In this document: positions 1-9,318 of the stretch, piece by piece
How positions within the stretch are numbered: the first letter of the stretch is position 1
Layout of the letters: each line of letters begins with the position of its first letter
NCBI RefSeq assembly: GCF_000813825.1
Contig: NZ_JWTA01000003.1
Span: 124,001 to 188,000, forward strand
From: Chryseobacterium taiwanense
GTDB lineage: Bacteria > Bacteroidota > Bacteroidia > Flavobacteriales > Weeksellaceae
DNA: 64,000 nt
Direction of reading: 5' to 3'
Program-made: the position numbers and the translations under genes
Notes under the pieces: model-generated
Told to the model about the DNA's origin: nothing
The model's input: the letters and a program-made list of their open reading frames with translations, nothing else
The model's database searches: none

Positions 1-59
1 GAAGAGTTTTTTATATTGCAATTGTTGAATGTTTTATGAAGAATTAACTTTGTGTTAAA

Positions 60-569
60 TTAATTCTTTAAAATAGAAACATTAGAGCAAGCTTCTCCGA
101 ACATAAGAGACTTTACAATCGGTTGCAATTGCTCAACAAGTTCAATGTATGCGTTTTCCGGAATCTCTTTGTCTGAACAGCCTTTTACGAGAACTCTTTT
201 GCCTCTCATATCATCAAAGTCATAGCTTTGAATTGCGTTGTGCATCAAAATAACTTCCAAATCTTCTTTGTCTCCGAATACAATTTTCTTAGTGACATCA
301 GTGATTTTGGCAGTAATTAAAAAATAAGCCCAAAGCGGAACAATGGCATCTGCAGAGTTGTATATATAGACATAAGCGTCTTGGTAATCTTCAGGATTGA
401 TTGCGGCCACTTTTTCACGGAAATCTTTTTCTTTTAAAATCATTTCCATGTAGAGAAAATCTTTTAAATCAATTCCTTTTCTTACTCCTTTTGGAACAAG
501 ACTCGTAAGGTCAAAATTGATTAAACCGCTTTCTGCAACTTTATTTCGTATTTCAAATTCTTCTGACAT
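60..569 (-). CDS. DUF2480 family protein
   Basis: This is a cytoplasmic protein of about 169 aa without signal peptide or membrane segment, recognised as the Bacteroidetes-specific DUF2480 family. Typical stretches are KVAESGLINFDL near the N-terminus, the central YIYNSADAIVPLWAY and the C-terminal QPIVKSLMFGEACSNV. The biochemical role is unknown. It is divergent from lpxB. An in-frame ATG lies nine bases further upstream (578), but a TAAATTTG promoter box at 589-596 would leave almost no leader for it, so the ATG at 569 (MSEEFE) is preferred. Family assignment is from memory of conserved motifs; start choice is inference. Confidence 0.85.
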   Translation of the reverse strand: MSEEFEIRNKVAESGLINFDLTSLVPKGVRKGIDLKDFLYMEMILKEKDFREKVAAINPEDYQDAYVYIYNSADAIVPLWAYFLITAKITDVTKKIVFGDKEDLEVILMHNAIQSYDFDDMRGKRVLVKGCSDKEIPENAYIELVEQLQPIVKSLMFGEACSNVSILKN

Positions 570-588
570 TTTTATCATTATCTTTGAA

Positions 589-596
589 CAAATTTA
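589..596 (-). promoter_or_regulatory. -7 promoter box of the DUF2480 gene
   Basis: On the minus strand this reads TAAATTTG, a full match to the flavobacterial -7 consensus TAnnTTTG. It lies about 20 bases upstream of the preferred start codon. No clear -33 TTG was assigned. Confidence 0.5.
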
Positions 597-735
597 CAAA
601 TTAAGATAGTACAATGTCTTATTTGTTTTCTATTCTGATCATAGAAACCTCCCATAACGTATATTTTTTGGTAAGGAGAAAAATTAAGTTGAGTGTTTGC
701 TGATGGTCATAAAAACATAAAAGATTTCAGAAGAA

Positions 736-1839
736 ATGAAATATTATATTATCGCAGGAGAAGCATCCGGAGATCTACACGGAAGTAATTTAATGAAAGC
801 TTTAAAACAAAAAGATGCGAACGCAGAATTTAGATTTTGGGGAGGTGATCTTATGGAAAAACAAGGCGGAACATTGGTGAAACATTACCGTGATTTGGCT
901 TTCATGGGCTTTTTGGAAGTTGCGATGAATTTAAAAACCATTTTGAATAATATTAAATTCTGCAAAGAGGACATCAGAAATAATAAACCCGATGTTTTGA
1001 TTTTAGTGGATTATCCGGGATTTAATTTAAGAATTGCAAAGTTTGCGAAAGAATTGGGGATAAAAGTCGTGTATTATATTTCTCCTCAACTTTGGGCGTG
1101 GAAAGAAGGTAGAGTAGAGATCATCAAAAAATATGTAGATGAAATGATGGTGATTCTTCCTTTTGAAGAAGATTTTTATAAAAAGCATAATGTTCATTCT
1201 CACTTTGTAGGACATCCTTTGTTAGACGCCATTTCCACTCTTCAGGAAATTAATATTGAAGAATTTAAAAAAGAAAACGGATTAAACGAGAAAGAAATTA
1301 TAGCCCTTTTGCCAGGTTCCAGAAAACAGGAAGTTGAAAAAATGCTTGAAATAATGCTTTCCGTAAGACCGTATTTTAAAGAATATCAGTTTGTCATTGC
1401 CGGTGCGCCAAGTCTCCCGAAAGAGTTTTATGAAAAATATGTAGATGAAAACGTACATTTTGTTTCCAACAGAACGTATGATTTATTAAGATGTTCAAAA
1501 GCCGCTTTGGTCACTTCGGGAACAGCAACTTTAGAAACGGCATTACTGAATGTTCCAGAAGTTGTTTGCTATCGTGGAAGTAAAGTTTCTTATGCCATTG
1601 CGAAAAGATTGGTAAAGAATATTAAATATATTTCTTTGGTGAATCTAATTATGGATCAGGAGGTTGTGAAAGAATTAATTCAGAATGATTTAAATACTAA
1701 AAATCTGGTTGAAGAATTAAAGAAAATGTTGGAAGGGGAGAATAGATCGGAGGTTCTTAAAAATTATGAATTACTGAGAGAGAAGTTGGGAGGAAAAGGA
1801 GCCAGTGAAAATGCTGCAGACGTGATCATGAAGCTCTAA
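736..1839 (+). CDS. lpxB: Lipid-A-disaccharide synthase
   Basis: LpxB is a GT19 glycosyltransferase that joins UDP-2,3-diacylglucosamine and lipid X into the lipid A disaccharide at the inner face of the cytoplasmic membrane. The 367-aa length is normal for the family. The N-terminal IIAGEASGDLHGSNLM motif (residues about 5-20), the YYISPQLWAWKEGR segment (about 112-125), LLPGSRKQEVEKML (about 191-204) and the TSGTATLETALLNVP donor-site motif (about 260-274) are all present. It starts at an ATG in the 160-bp region between it and the divergent DUF2480 gene and is followed closely by comEC. Confidence 0.97.
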   Translation: MKYYIIAGEASGDLHGSNLMKALKQKDANAEFRFWGGDLMEKQGGTLVKHYRDLAFMGFLEVAMNLKTILNNIKFCKEDIRNNKPDVLILVDYPGFNLRIAKFAKELGIKVVYYISPQLWAWKEGRVEIIKKYVDEMMVILPFEEDFYKKHNVHSHFVGHPLLDAISTLQEINIEEFKKENGLNEKEIIALLPGSRKQEVEKMLEIMLSVRPYFKEYQFVIAGAPSLPKEFYEKYVDENVHFVSNRTYDLLRCSKAALVTSGTATLETALLNVPEVVCYRGSKVSYAIAKRLVKNIKYISLVNLIMDQEVVKELIQNDLNTKNLVEELKKMLEGENRSEVLKNYELLREKLGGKGASENAADVIMKL

Positions 1840-1928
1840 AATTACTATTGTTTACTGATTAGTTTTGAAAATCAATATTTTGCTATTTTTTGTATTTGAA
1901 AATTTATTAAATTGGTTGTTCAAATCAC

Positions 1929-3704
1929 TTGATATTGAATAAACAACCTTTACTAATTCTTTGTGTTTGTTTTATTCTCGGGATATTTCTGCAAGATACT
2001 TTTCCTGTGACTGAAAAGATCTTAGTAGGAGCTATCATTCTGAGTGTTATCTTTTTGCTTACTACATTTTACCATTCTTATTTTATTTCTAAGACTAAGC
2101 CTCTTTTGTTGATGGTTTCGTTTTTCGGAATTGGAATTTGTTTCCACTATTTTCAAAATTTTAATGATACGAATAAGGTTTCCCAAAAAGAAGATTTTGT
2201 TGTTTTTAAAATTTCTAAAAAACTAAATTCTACGGAGAAATATAAGAAATATGAAGCGTTGGTAAAAGAAGGCAAAGAATATAAAAACGCTCTCATTTAT
2301 CTGCCTAAAACATCTAAAGAATTGAATTTTGAGAATTACTATAAGTCAAAAGCTTTTCGGTATGATGTAAAAGAACCTCAGTATGATTTTCAGTTTAATT
2401 ATGCGAAATACCTTCATCGAAAAAAGATACAGTCGCAATTTTATCTTAACGGGGAAATTGTATCAACACAAAGATCTGACCTTTCTTTATCCGAAAAAAT
2501 ACAGCAGAAAAGAGTAGAGGTTTTACAAAAGATTAACCAATCCAATCTTTCTCCCAAAACTCAGGAGTTTTTAAAAGGAATCATTTTGGCTGATCGTACT
2601 GAGATTGATTCCGAAACTTTGCAGGATTTTAATAAATCAGGATTGGTGCATTTTTTAGCCATTTCAGGAACACATATCGTGGTGATTTTCGGATTGTTCT
2701 ATATGTTGCTAATGAAGATTTTTCCGCTCCGGAACAGAAAATATGCAATCATTTCCAGTTTAATTTTTATTTGGCTGTTTGCTGTATTTATTGGATTCGG
2801 AAATTCAGTGGTGAGATCATGTATCATGTTGACGGTTTATTTTATCTATGTTTTGCTTCAACGAAAACCAGATTTATTACATTCTTTGGCTTTGTCTGCT
2901 TTTGTAATTTTAATTTTTGATTCCCAGCAACTTTTTGACGTCGGTTTTCAATTGAGCTTTCTTGCCGTGTTGGGAATCTTTTGGTTGAATCAACCGATTT
3001 TGCATTATTTGCCCAAAGCAGATACCTATTTTAAGAAATTGATTTTTAATACCATGTCGATTTCTATTTCTGCTCAATTGGCTACATTGCCGTTGGTGTT
3101 GTTTTATTTTCACCAGTTTTCATTTGTTTCCATTCTTGCGAATTTTATTATAGTGCCTTTTTCAGAGGTAATCATCATATTCTCTTTTTTAATGACTGCT
3201 TTTTTTGCGTTTGGTTTAGATATTTCTTTTTTTAACAGTATTTATGATTTTGTAGTTCAGACTTTACTTGAATTGATTCATTGGTTTGCAGGTATAGACT
3301 TCCTTTTTTCAGAAAATATAGCAATGAATTTAATTGAGGTAGTGTGTTTGTTCATCGGCGTTTATTTGCTGAGGTTTCTAATTTTGAAATTTAATATTAA
3401 AAATTCTGCGAGATTGATAATATGTACGTTGGTATTTTTCATCATCAGAACAGGTTTTAACGTATATCAGGATAAAAAAGATGAGGTATTAATCCACGAT
3501 TTTTATAAGCATAAAGTACTTTCTGTGAAAAAAGGAAGTAAGGTGTGTTTTTGGATTGATGAAAAAACAGATAAACAGAAAGTTATACGGTTTATCGTTA
3601 ATCCCTATTGTTCCTCAAGAAGACTTCGTTCAGTTATGATAAAACCACTCCCAAATACAGCTCAGAAGATTGTTTATGGAAATAAAGTTTACACGATGAA
3701 ATGA
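1929..3704 (+). CDS. comEC: ComEC/Rec2-family DNA uptake channel protein
   Basis: A polytopic inner-membrane protein of the ComEC/Rec2 family, the channel for single-stranded DNA in natural transformation. The N-terminus has two or three hydrophobic segments (residues 5-75) followed by a soluble DUF4131-like region. The Competence domain begins near residue 215 with GIILADRTEIDS and the signature LVHFLAISGTHIVVIFG, then about eight hydrophobic segments to residue 525. At 591 aa it is short: the C-terminal metallo-beta-lactamase-like domain of Bacillus ComEC is absent, which is common in Bacteroidetes. The start is a TTG; no in-frame ATG fits the hydrophobic N-terminus. Whether the strain is transformable cannot be judged. 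Confidence 0.9.
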   Translation: MILNKQPLLILCVCFILGIFLQDTFPVTEKILVGAIILSVIFLLTTFYHSYFISKTKPLLLMVSFFGIGICFHYFQNFNDTNKVSQKEDFVVFKISKKLNSTEKYKKYEALVKEGKEYKNALIYLPKTSKELNFENYYKSKAFRYDVKEPQYDFQFNYAKYLHRKKIQSQFYLNGEIVSTQRSDLSLSEKIQQKRVEVLQKINQSNLSPKTQEFLKGIILADRTEIDSETLQDFNKSGLVHFLAISGTHIVVIFGLFYMLLMKIFPLRNRKYAIISSLIFIWLFAVFIGFGNSVVRSCIMLTVYFIYVLLQRKPDLLHSLALSAFVILIFDSQQLFDVGFQLSFLAVLGIFWLNQPILHYLPKADTYFKKLIFNTMSISISAQLATLPLVLFYFHQFSFVSILANFIIVPFSEVIIIFSFLMTAFFAFGLDISFFNSIYDFVVQTLLELIHWFAGIDFLFSENIAMNLIEVVCLFIGVYLLRFLILKFNIKNSARLIICTLVFFIIRTGFNVYQDKKDEVLIHDFYKHKVLSVKKGSKVCFWIDEKTDKQKVIRFIVNPYCSSRRLRSVMIKPLPNTAQKIVYGNKVYTMK

Positions 3705-3796
3705 TTGTTGGCTTTTTTATTTTTCCGTTATTTAATAATACTTAAAATTCTTATTTAGAAACATTACAAACTGATAAATTGTGAGATTTCTCACTT

Positions 3797-3825
3797 TTTG
3801 ATATTGTTAACATTTCATAATTTTG
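3797..3825 (+). promoter_or_regulatory. Promoter of sdhCAB
   Basis: A TTTG at 3797-3800 is followed after 17 bases by TAATTTTG (3818-3825), a good flavobacterial -33/-7 pair. It lies 23 bases upstream of the sdhC start codon. Confidence 0.6.
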
Positions 3826-3848
3826 TGGAAATTCAAATTTAAACTTAT

Positions 3849-4514
3849 ATGGCAGGTTTAACGAGTTCTACGATAGGTAGAAAATATGCTATGGCATTAT
3901 CAGCTCTATTTTTGCTGATCTTTCTTATACTGCATTTGACGACCAATTTGTTATCAGTTCTAAATCGTGATGCATTCAACACGGCATCAGACTTTATGGG
4001 CTATAATCCTTTTGTGCAGTTCTTAATGCAGCCTGTTCTTGGTTTTGCAGTTATTTTCCATTTCATTATGGGATTTGTATTGGAAATTAAGAATAACAAG
4101 GCGCGTCCAGTAAAGTACGCTTCAAACAACCCTTCTGTGAATTCTACATGGATGTCTAGAAATATGATTATTTCTGGAGCAGTTGTTTTGGCTTTCTTGG
4201 CGCTTCACTTGTATGACTTCTGGTTGCACGAAATCAACTACAAGTATGTTGAAGGTATTGCTCCTGATGCAGAACGTTTTTGGCCGGAGCTTCATGAAAA
4301 GTTTGCAGACCTTTGGAGAGTGGCTATTTATGTAATTGCTTTCGTTTTGTTGGGATTACACTTGGCTCATGGTTTCCAGTCTTCATTCCAGTCAATTGGG
4401 GCAAGACACCCAAAATATACTCCGGTAATCAAAGCCTTCGGAAAATGGTATTCTATCATTATTCCTGCAGGTTTTATCTTTATCGCAATTTATCACTTCG
4501 TAACTCAATCATAA
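3849..4514 (+). CDS. sdhC: Succinate dehydrogenase cytochrome b subunit
   Basis: Membrane anchor of complex II. At 221 aa it is the single-subunit, type B cytochrome b558 form with about five membrane segments; no sdhD is present, as usual in Bacteroidetes, which reduce menaquinone. Histidines suited to haem ligation sit in the hydrophobic segments (LILHLTTNLL, VIFHFIMGF, LALHLYDFW, LGLHLAHGF). It is the first gene of sdhCAB, 15 bp ahead of sdhA, behind a clear TAATTTTG promoter. Confidence 0.95.
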   Translation: MAGLTSSTIGRKYAMALSALFLLIFLILHLTTNLLSVLNRDAFNTASDFMGYNPFVQFLMQPVLGFAVIFHFIMGFVLEIKNNKARPVKYASNNPSVNSTWMSRNMIISGAVVLAFLALHLYDFWLHEINYKYVEGIAPDAERFWPELHEKFADLWRVAIYVIAFVLLGLHLAHGFQSSFQSIGARHPKYTPVIKAFGKWYSIIIPAGFIFIAIYHFVTQS

Positions 4515-4529
4515 TATCAATATAATAGT

Positions 4530-6542
4530 ATGAGTAAATTAGATTCAAAAATTCCGGCGGGTCCTCTAAAGGATAAGTGGAAAAATCATAAAGACCATAT
4601 GAACCTTGTTGCACCAAACAACAGAGATAAGATTGATATTATTGTTGTTGGGACAGGTTTGGCAGGTGGTTCTGCTGCTGCAACTTTAGCAGAGCAGGGA
4701 TATAACGTAAAAGCATTTTGCTATCAGGATTCTCCAAGAAGAGCACACTCTATTGCAGCTCAGGGAGGGATCAACGCAGCTAAAAATTATCAGGGAGACG
4801 GTGACTCTACTTACAGATTGTTCTACGATACCATCAAAGGTGGTGACTATAGAGCAAGAGAGGCAAACGTTTACAGATTAGCTGAAGTTTCTGCAAATAT
4901 TATCGACCAATGTGTTTCTCAGGGAGTTCCTTTCGGGAGAGATTACGGCGGTCAGTTAGATAACCGTTCATTTGGTGGGGTTCAGGTAAAAAGAACTTTC
5001 TACGCAAAAGGACAAACTGGTCAACAGTTATTATTAGGTGCATATTCTTCAATGAGCCGTCAAATCGGTAAAGGGAGAATCAAAATGTACAACCGTCACG
5101 AAATGATGGAATTAGTAATTGTAGACGGAAAAGCAAGAGGAATCATCGCAAGAAACTTGGTGACAGGTGAGATTGAAAGACATTCTGCTCACGCGGTTGT
5201 AATTGCTTCAGGAGGTTACGGAAACGTATATTTCCTTTCTACCAACGCAATGGGATCAAACGTTTCTGCGGCTTGGAAAATCCACAAAAAAGGAGCGTAC
5301 TTCGCAAACCCTTGCTACGTACAGATTCACCCGACTTGTATTCCGGTTCACGGAACTCAGCAGTCTAAATTGACTTTGATGTCTGAATCACTAAGAAACT
5401 CAGGAAGAATCTGGGTTCCTAAGAAAATTGAAGATTCAGTAGCCATTAGAGAAGGTAAATTAAGACCTGAAAATATTAAAGAAGAAGATAGAGATTATTA
5501 TTTAGAAAGAAGATATCCTGCATTCGGAAACTTGGTGCCTAGAGACGTTGCGTCTAGAGCGGGTAAAGAAAGATGTGATGCTGGTTTCGGAATCGAAAAT
5601 AATGATACGAAAGAAGGTGTTTACTTAGATTTCTCTACAGAGATCATCAAAAAAGGTAAAGAAGCCGCTATCGAAAAACATATTCACAATCCTACAGATC
5701 AGCAGATCTATGATTTAGGGAAAGCTTGGGTTGAGGAGAAATACGGTAACTTATTCGTAATGTACGAGAAAATTACTGCGGATGATCCTTACAAAACTCC
5801 AATGAAGATTTATCCTGCGGTTCACTACACAATGGGTGGTGTTTGGGTAGATTACAACCTACAATCTACAATCCCAGGATGTTTCGTAATTGGTGAAGCT
5901 AACTTCTCAGATCACGGAGCAAACAGATTGGGAGCTTCTGCTTTGATGCAAGGTTTGGCAGACGGATATTTCGTACTTCCTTACACGATTGCAGATTATC
6001 TTTCGGCTGACATCAGAACAGGTACAATTCCTACAAATTCTGCAGATTTTGACAAAGCTGAAAAAGAAATTAAAGATAAAATTAATTTCTTCTTAAATAA
6101 TAAAGGAACTCATTCAGTAGATCATTTCCACAAAAAATTAGGACACATCATGTGGAATAAAGTAGGAATGGGAAGAACTCCTGAAGGGTTGAAAGAAGCT
6201 ATTGCTGAAATTGCTCAGGTGAAAAAAGAATTCTGGGCAGATGTAAAAGTTCCTGGTGATGTTGATGGAATGAACACTGAGCTTGAAAAAGCATTCAGAG
6301 TTGCAGACTTTATCGAGCTTGGACAATTGATGGCAATTGATGCACTACACAGAAACGAATCTTGTGGTGGACACTTCAGAGAAGATCATGCTACTCCTGA
6401 AGGTGAAGCAGAAAGAGATGATGTTAACTTTAAATATGTTGGAGCTTGGGAATATCAAAGTGATGATATCACCACTGAAGTTCTGCACAAAGAAGACTTG
6501 ATCTACGAAAACATTGAAGTTAAAGCAAGAAGTTACAAATAA
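4530..6542 (+). CDS. sdhA: Succinate dehydrogenase flavoprotein subunit
   Basis: Catalytic flavoprotein of succinate dehydrogenase/fumarate reductase, oxidising succinate to fumarate in the TCA cycle on the cytoplasmic side of the inner membrane. The FAD-binding Rossmann motif [19 protein letters not shown] is at about residues 40-58. The [14 protein letters not shown] segment (about 75-88) holds the histidine for covalent FAD attachment. The HPTC active-site region ([10 protein letters not shown]) and the C-terminal [10 protein letters not shown] and [15 protein letters not shown] segments are present. Length of 670 aa fits the Bacteroidetes type B enzyme. It sits between sdhC and sdhB in one operon. 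Confidence 0.98.
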   Translation: MSKLDSKIPAGPLKDKWKNHKDHMNLVAPNNRDKIDIIVVGTGLAGGSAAATLAEQGYNVKAFCYQDSPRRAHSIAAQGGINAAKNYQGDGDSTYRLFYDTIKGGDYRAREANVYRLAEVSANIIDQCVSQGVPFGRDYGGQLDNRSFGGVQVKRTFYAKGQTGQQLLLGAYSSMSRQIGKGRIKMYNRHEMMELVIVDGKARGIIARNLVTGEIERHSAHAVVIASGGYGNVYFLSTNAMGSNVSAAWKIHKKGAYFANPCYVQIHPTCIPVHGTQQSKLTLMSESLRNSGRIWVPKKIEDSVAIREGKLRPENIKEEDRDYYLERRYPAFGNLVPRDVASRAGKERCDAGFGIENNDTKEGVYLDFSTEIIKKGKEAAIEKHIHNPTDQQIYDLGKAWVEEKYGNLFVMYEKITADDPYKTPMKIYPAVHYTMGGVWVDYNLQSTIPGCFVIGEANFSDHGANRLGASALMQGLADGYFVLPYTIADYLSADIRTGTIPTNSADFDKAEKEIKDKINFFLNNKGTHSVDHFHKKLGHIMWNKVGMGRTPEGLKEAIAEIAQVKKEFWADVKVPGDVDGMNTELEKAFRVADFIELGQLMAIDALHRNESCGGHFREDHATPEGEAERDDVNFKYVGAWEYQSDDITTEVLHKEDLIYENIEVKARSYK

Positions 6543-6566
6543 TCTCCAACCTATAAATAAATAATT

Positions 6567-7334
6567 ATGAGTGCAAAAAAAGGCCTTCATCTTACCCTAA
6601 AAATTTGGAGACAAAAAAATAGCAAAACTAAAGGTCAGTTTGAGACCTACAAAATATCAGATGTTTCTACAGATTCTTCTTTCTTAGAAATGTTGGATAT
6701 TCTGAATGAAAATATCATTAATGAAGGAAAAGAGCCTATCGCTTTCGACCACGACTGTCGTGAAGGGATTTGCGGTATGTGTTCTCTTTACATCAATGGT
6801 AGAGCTCACGGTCCTGACACAGGTATCACGACTTGCCAGCTTCACATGAGAATGTTCAAAGACGGTGAAACTATCGTTATTGAACCTTGGAGAAGTGCTG
6901 CTTTCCCTGTGATTAAAGACTTAATGGTAGACAGAAGCGCATTCGACAGAGTAATGGCTGCAGGTGGTTTTATTTCGGTGAACACTTCAGGGAATACTTT
7001 GGATGCTAATGCAATTCCGGTTCCTAAAGAAGATGCAGATAAAGCAATGGATGCTGCGGCTTGTATCGGATGTGGAGCTTGTGTAGCGACTTGTAAAAAT
7101 GGTTCTGCAATGCTATTCGTAGGAGCTAAAGTTTCTCAGTATGCTCTTTTACCTCAAGGTAGAGTAGAAGCGAAGAGAAGAGTTCTGAATATGGTGAAAG
7201 CTATGGACGAAGAAGGATTCGGAAACTGTTCAAACACGGGTGCTTGTGAAGTAGAATGCCCGAAAGGAATTTCTCTTGAAAACATCGCTAGAATGAACAG
7301 AGAGTATATGGCAGCTCTTGCTGACAGAGGATAA
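6567..7334 (+). CDS. sdhB: Succinate dehydrogenase iron-sulfur subunit
   Basis: Electron-transfer subunit of complex II linking SdhA flavin to the quinone site. The N-terminal ferredoxin fold carries the [2Fe-2S] ligand set CREGICGMC (about 65-73) plus a downstream Cys in TTCQLH. The C-terminal half carries [11 protein letters not shown] for [4Fe-4S] and [15 protein letters not shown] for the remaining clusters. The 255-aa length and order match the family. The gene follows sdhA by 24 bp and ends the operon at a strong terminator. Confidence 0.98.
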   Translation: MSAKKGLHLTLKIWRQKNSKTKGQFETYKISDVSTDSSFLEMLDILNENIINEGKEPIAFDHDCREGICGMCSLYINGRAHGPDTGITTCQLHMRMFKDGETIVIEPWRSAAFPVIKDLMVDRSAFDRVMAAGGFISVNTSGNTLDANAIPVPKEDADKAMDAAACIGCGACVATCKNGSAMLFVGAKVSQYALLPQGRVEAKRRVLNMVKAMDEEGFGNCSNTGACEVECPKGISLENIARMNREYMAALADRG

Positions 7335-7356
7335 AAATTTATCATATATATAATAG

Positions 7357-7393
7357 AAAAAATCGTCACCTTTACCGGATGACGATTTTTTTA
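7357..7393 (+). terminator. Rho-independent terminator of sdhCAB
   Basis: AAAAAATCGTCA (7357-7368) pairs with TGACGATTTTTT (7380-7391) around an 11-base loop and is followed by a T-rich tail. Confidence 0.85.
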
Positions 7394-7655
7394 TATAATC
7401 ATTTTTTCAAACGCCTTTACGATATGAATATGAGTATTTCAGGAATAAATAAAGCAATTCATTGAAAGCTTTTTTATTCATTTTTCTTATTTGTTCTGTC
7501 ATTTATTCTGCCCAGAATTTTCAGTTAAAGAAAGTCTTATCATATTGTTTTCTTGAATAACCGAAATATTAGTTAAATCTTTCATAAAATAGCTTAAATA
7601 ATTGTTTTCAGTTGATTGGAAAAACTTATTTTTGCTACATTATTTAAAATCAAAA
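7394..7655 (+). promoter_or_regulatory. Intergenic region with TlpA-gene promoter box
   Basis: This AT-rich gap holds a TATTTTTG -7 box at 7627-7634, about 22 bases before the ATG of the next gene, with a TTG at 7602-7604 as possible -33 element. Nothing else convincing is visible upstream of it. Confidence 0.5.
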
Positions 7656-9209
7656 ATGAAAAAATATCTTTTATTGTTTATCATCGCTGTTTTTGCGGTG
7701 TCTTGCTCTAAAAAAGTTGAAGTAAAAGGAAAAATCGCGGGAGCTTCTCCGTTAGAAAGAATCGAATTTATTGAAGCTTCAGGGGTTGCTACATTACCTT
7801 TGGCAAATATTGGAGTAAAAAATGACGGAACATTCTCTGGTAGCTTTGAAGCTCCTAAAAATGGAATGTATTTGATCAATTACGCAGGTAAACAAAATTT
7901 AGTATATCTGAAAGGAGGGCAGACTCTTGAAATTTCTGGAAATGGTGCTACATTCCCATCAGAATATGTAATTACTGGTGATGCTAAGAATAACAATGAT
8001 TTCTTTATGGCCACTCAAAAATATCTTGGAGAATACGGTCAGAAAGTAAATGCTACTATGGCAGATTTGATGACAAAAGATGATAAAGCTTTTGTAGCAG
8101 GAGTTGAAAAAATTGAAAAAAATATTAGCGATAATATTGATCAGAATGTTAAGAAATTCAATCCTGATAGCGAAATTGTAACTTGGAAAAAGAATGATCT
8201 TTCTGCAACCATCCTTTCTATCCTTATGCAGTTTGAAATGAGACAAAAGCAGTTTTCTGGAAATCCATCATTCAAGCCTTCAAAAGTTTTCACAGATTAT
8301 GAAACCAAACTTCAGGAGAATAAAGATGTAATGGTGAAAGAAAATCCTTTTTACAGACAGTACTTATTGACTAAAATGAGTCCTGATTTCCAAAAGTATG
8401 CAGAAGCGAATAGTAAAGGTAAAACAGATGTGACAACTTCTGAACTTTTCTCTCAGTATTTAAAAACAGATAAAAATTTATCACAAACAGCTAAAGATTA
8501 TTTATTGGCGTTTGTAATGGCTCAGTCTGATATTCACCCGGGAACTCCTGCTAAGACTTCAGAAAAGATTAAAAATATTATCGATACTGAAATTAAGGAT
8601 GCTACTATTAAAGCAGATCTTGCTAAAATTCAAACAGCAGTTATTGGTTTAAAAATAGGAGAAGTTGCACCGGAAGCATCACTTATCAAACAAGATGGTA
8701 AAGCTTATAAATTATCAGAAAATAAAGGGAAACCATATATGTTATGCTTTTATGCATCTTGGAATCCTTACATCGCTGAATCTACAGTGCCTGTTCTAAA
8801 AGAAGTGGTTAATTTCTATAAATCAAAAATGAATTTTGTTTTTGTAAATGTAGATGACACAAAAGATCAGTTCATTAAAACAAGCAATGCTATGTTGAAA
8901 GGGATTGCAGGAACAAATGTATATGCTGAAGGAGGATTGAACTCTGATATTGCAAAAAAATATGGGGTTTACGGTTTCAAACTTCCAAACTTTGTAATCA
9001 TCGATAAAGATGGTAAAATTGCAAGCAGATCTTTTGTAAACCTTGGTGAGCAGGAATTGGTAACAATTTTAGATAAGCAAACAGGTTTATCTGCTCCTAA
9101 AGTAGATCCAAATGTTCAGCTACAGCAAGGTGGAGGAATGGATCCTGCAGTAGTAGCGGCTCAGCAAGCAGCTGCACAACAGCAGGCTCAACCGGCTCAG
9201 ACAAAATAA
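7656..9209 (+). CDS. Lipoprotein with DUF4369-like and degenerate TlpA/thioredoxin domains
   Basis: An envelope lipoprotein of about 517 aa. The signal peptide ends in a lipobox (FAVSC, Cys17), so the ATG at 7656 is preferred over an upstream in-frame start. Residues about 20-105 resemble the DUF4369 domain often fused to TlpA-like reductases in Bacteroidetes. The C-terminal part (about 345-480) has a thioredoxin/AhpC-TSA fold pattern: the KIGEVAPEASLIKQDGK entry strand, LCFYASWNPYIAEST, and the later GFKLPNFVIIDKDGKI with the cis-Pro region. The usual WCxxC redox motif is replaced by WNPYIAES, so disulfide chemistry is unlikely. A Gln/Ala-rich tail ends the protein. Function is unknown. Confidence 0.85.
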   Translation: MKKYLLLFIIAVFAVSCSKKVEVKGKIAGASPLERIEFIEASGVATLPLANIGVKNDGTFSGSFEAPKNGMYLINYAGKQNLVYLKGGQTLEISGNGATFPSEYVITGDAKNNNDFFMATQKYLGEYGQKVNATMADLMTKDDKAFVAGVEKIEKNISDNIDQNVKKFNPDSEIVTWKKNDLSATILSILMQFEMRQKQFSGNPSFKPSKVFTDYETKLQENKDVMVKENPFYRQYLLTKMSPDFQKYAEANSKGKTDVTTSELFSQYLKTDKNLSQTAKDYLLAFVMAQSDIHPGTPAKTSEKIKNIIDTEIKDATIKADLAKIQTAVIGLKIGEVAPEASLIKQDGKAYKLSENKGKPYMLCFYASWNPYIAESTVPVLKEVVNFYKSKMNFVFVNVDDTKDQFIKTSNAMLKGIAGTNVYAEGGLNSDIAKKYGVYGFKLPNFVIIDKDGKIASRSFVNLGEQELVTILDKQTGLSAPKVDPNVQLQQGGGMDPAVVAAQQAAAQQQAQPAQTK

Positions 9210-9229
9210 GAAACATTTAATAACATATG

Positions 9230-9259
9230 AAAACCTTATCTTCGGATAAGGTTTTTTTT
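9230..9259 (+). terminator. Rho-independent terminator
   Basis: AAAACCTTATC (9230-9240) and GATAAGGTTTT (9245-9255) form an 11-bp stem closed by a TTCG tetraloop, followed by a T run. Confidence 0.9.
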
Positions 9260-9263
9260 ATTG

Positions 9264-9271
9264 TATTTTTG
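9264..9271 (+). promoter_or_regulatory. -7 promoter box of rlmD
   Basis: TATTTTTG, a full match to TAnnTTTG, directly after the preceding terminator and 47 bases ahead of the rlmD ATG. Confidence 0.5.
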
Positions 9272-9318
9272 CAAACTGGAACGTTAAAGTTTCAATTAGG
9301 AAAATAGAAAATTTTAGA

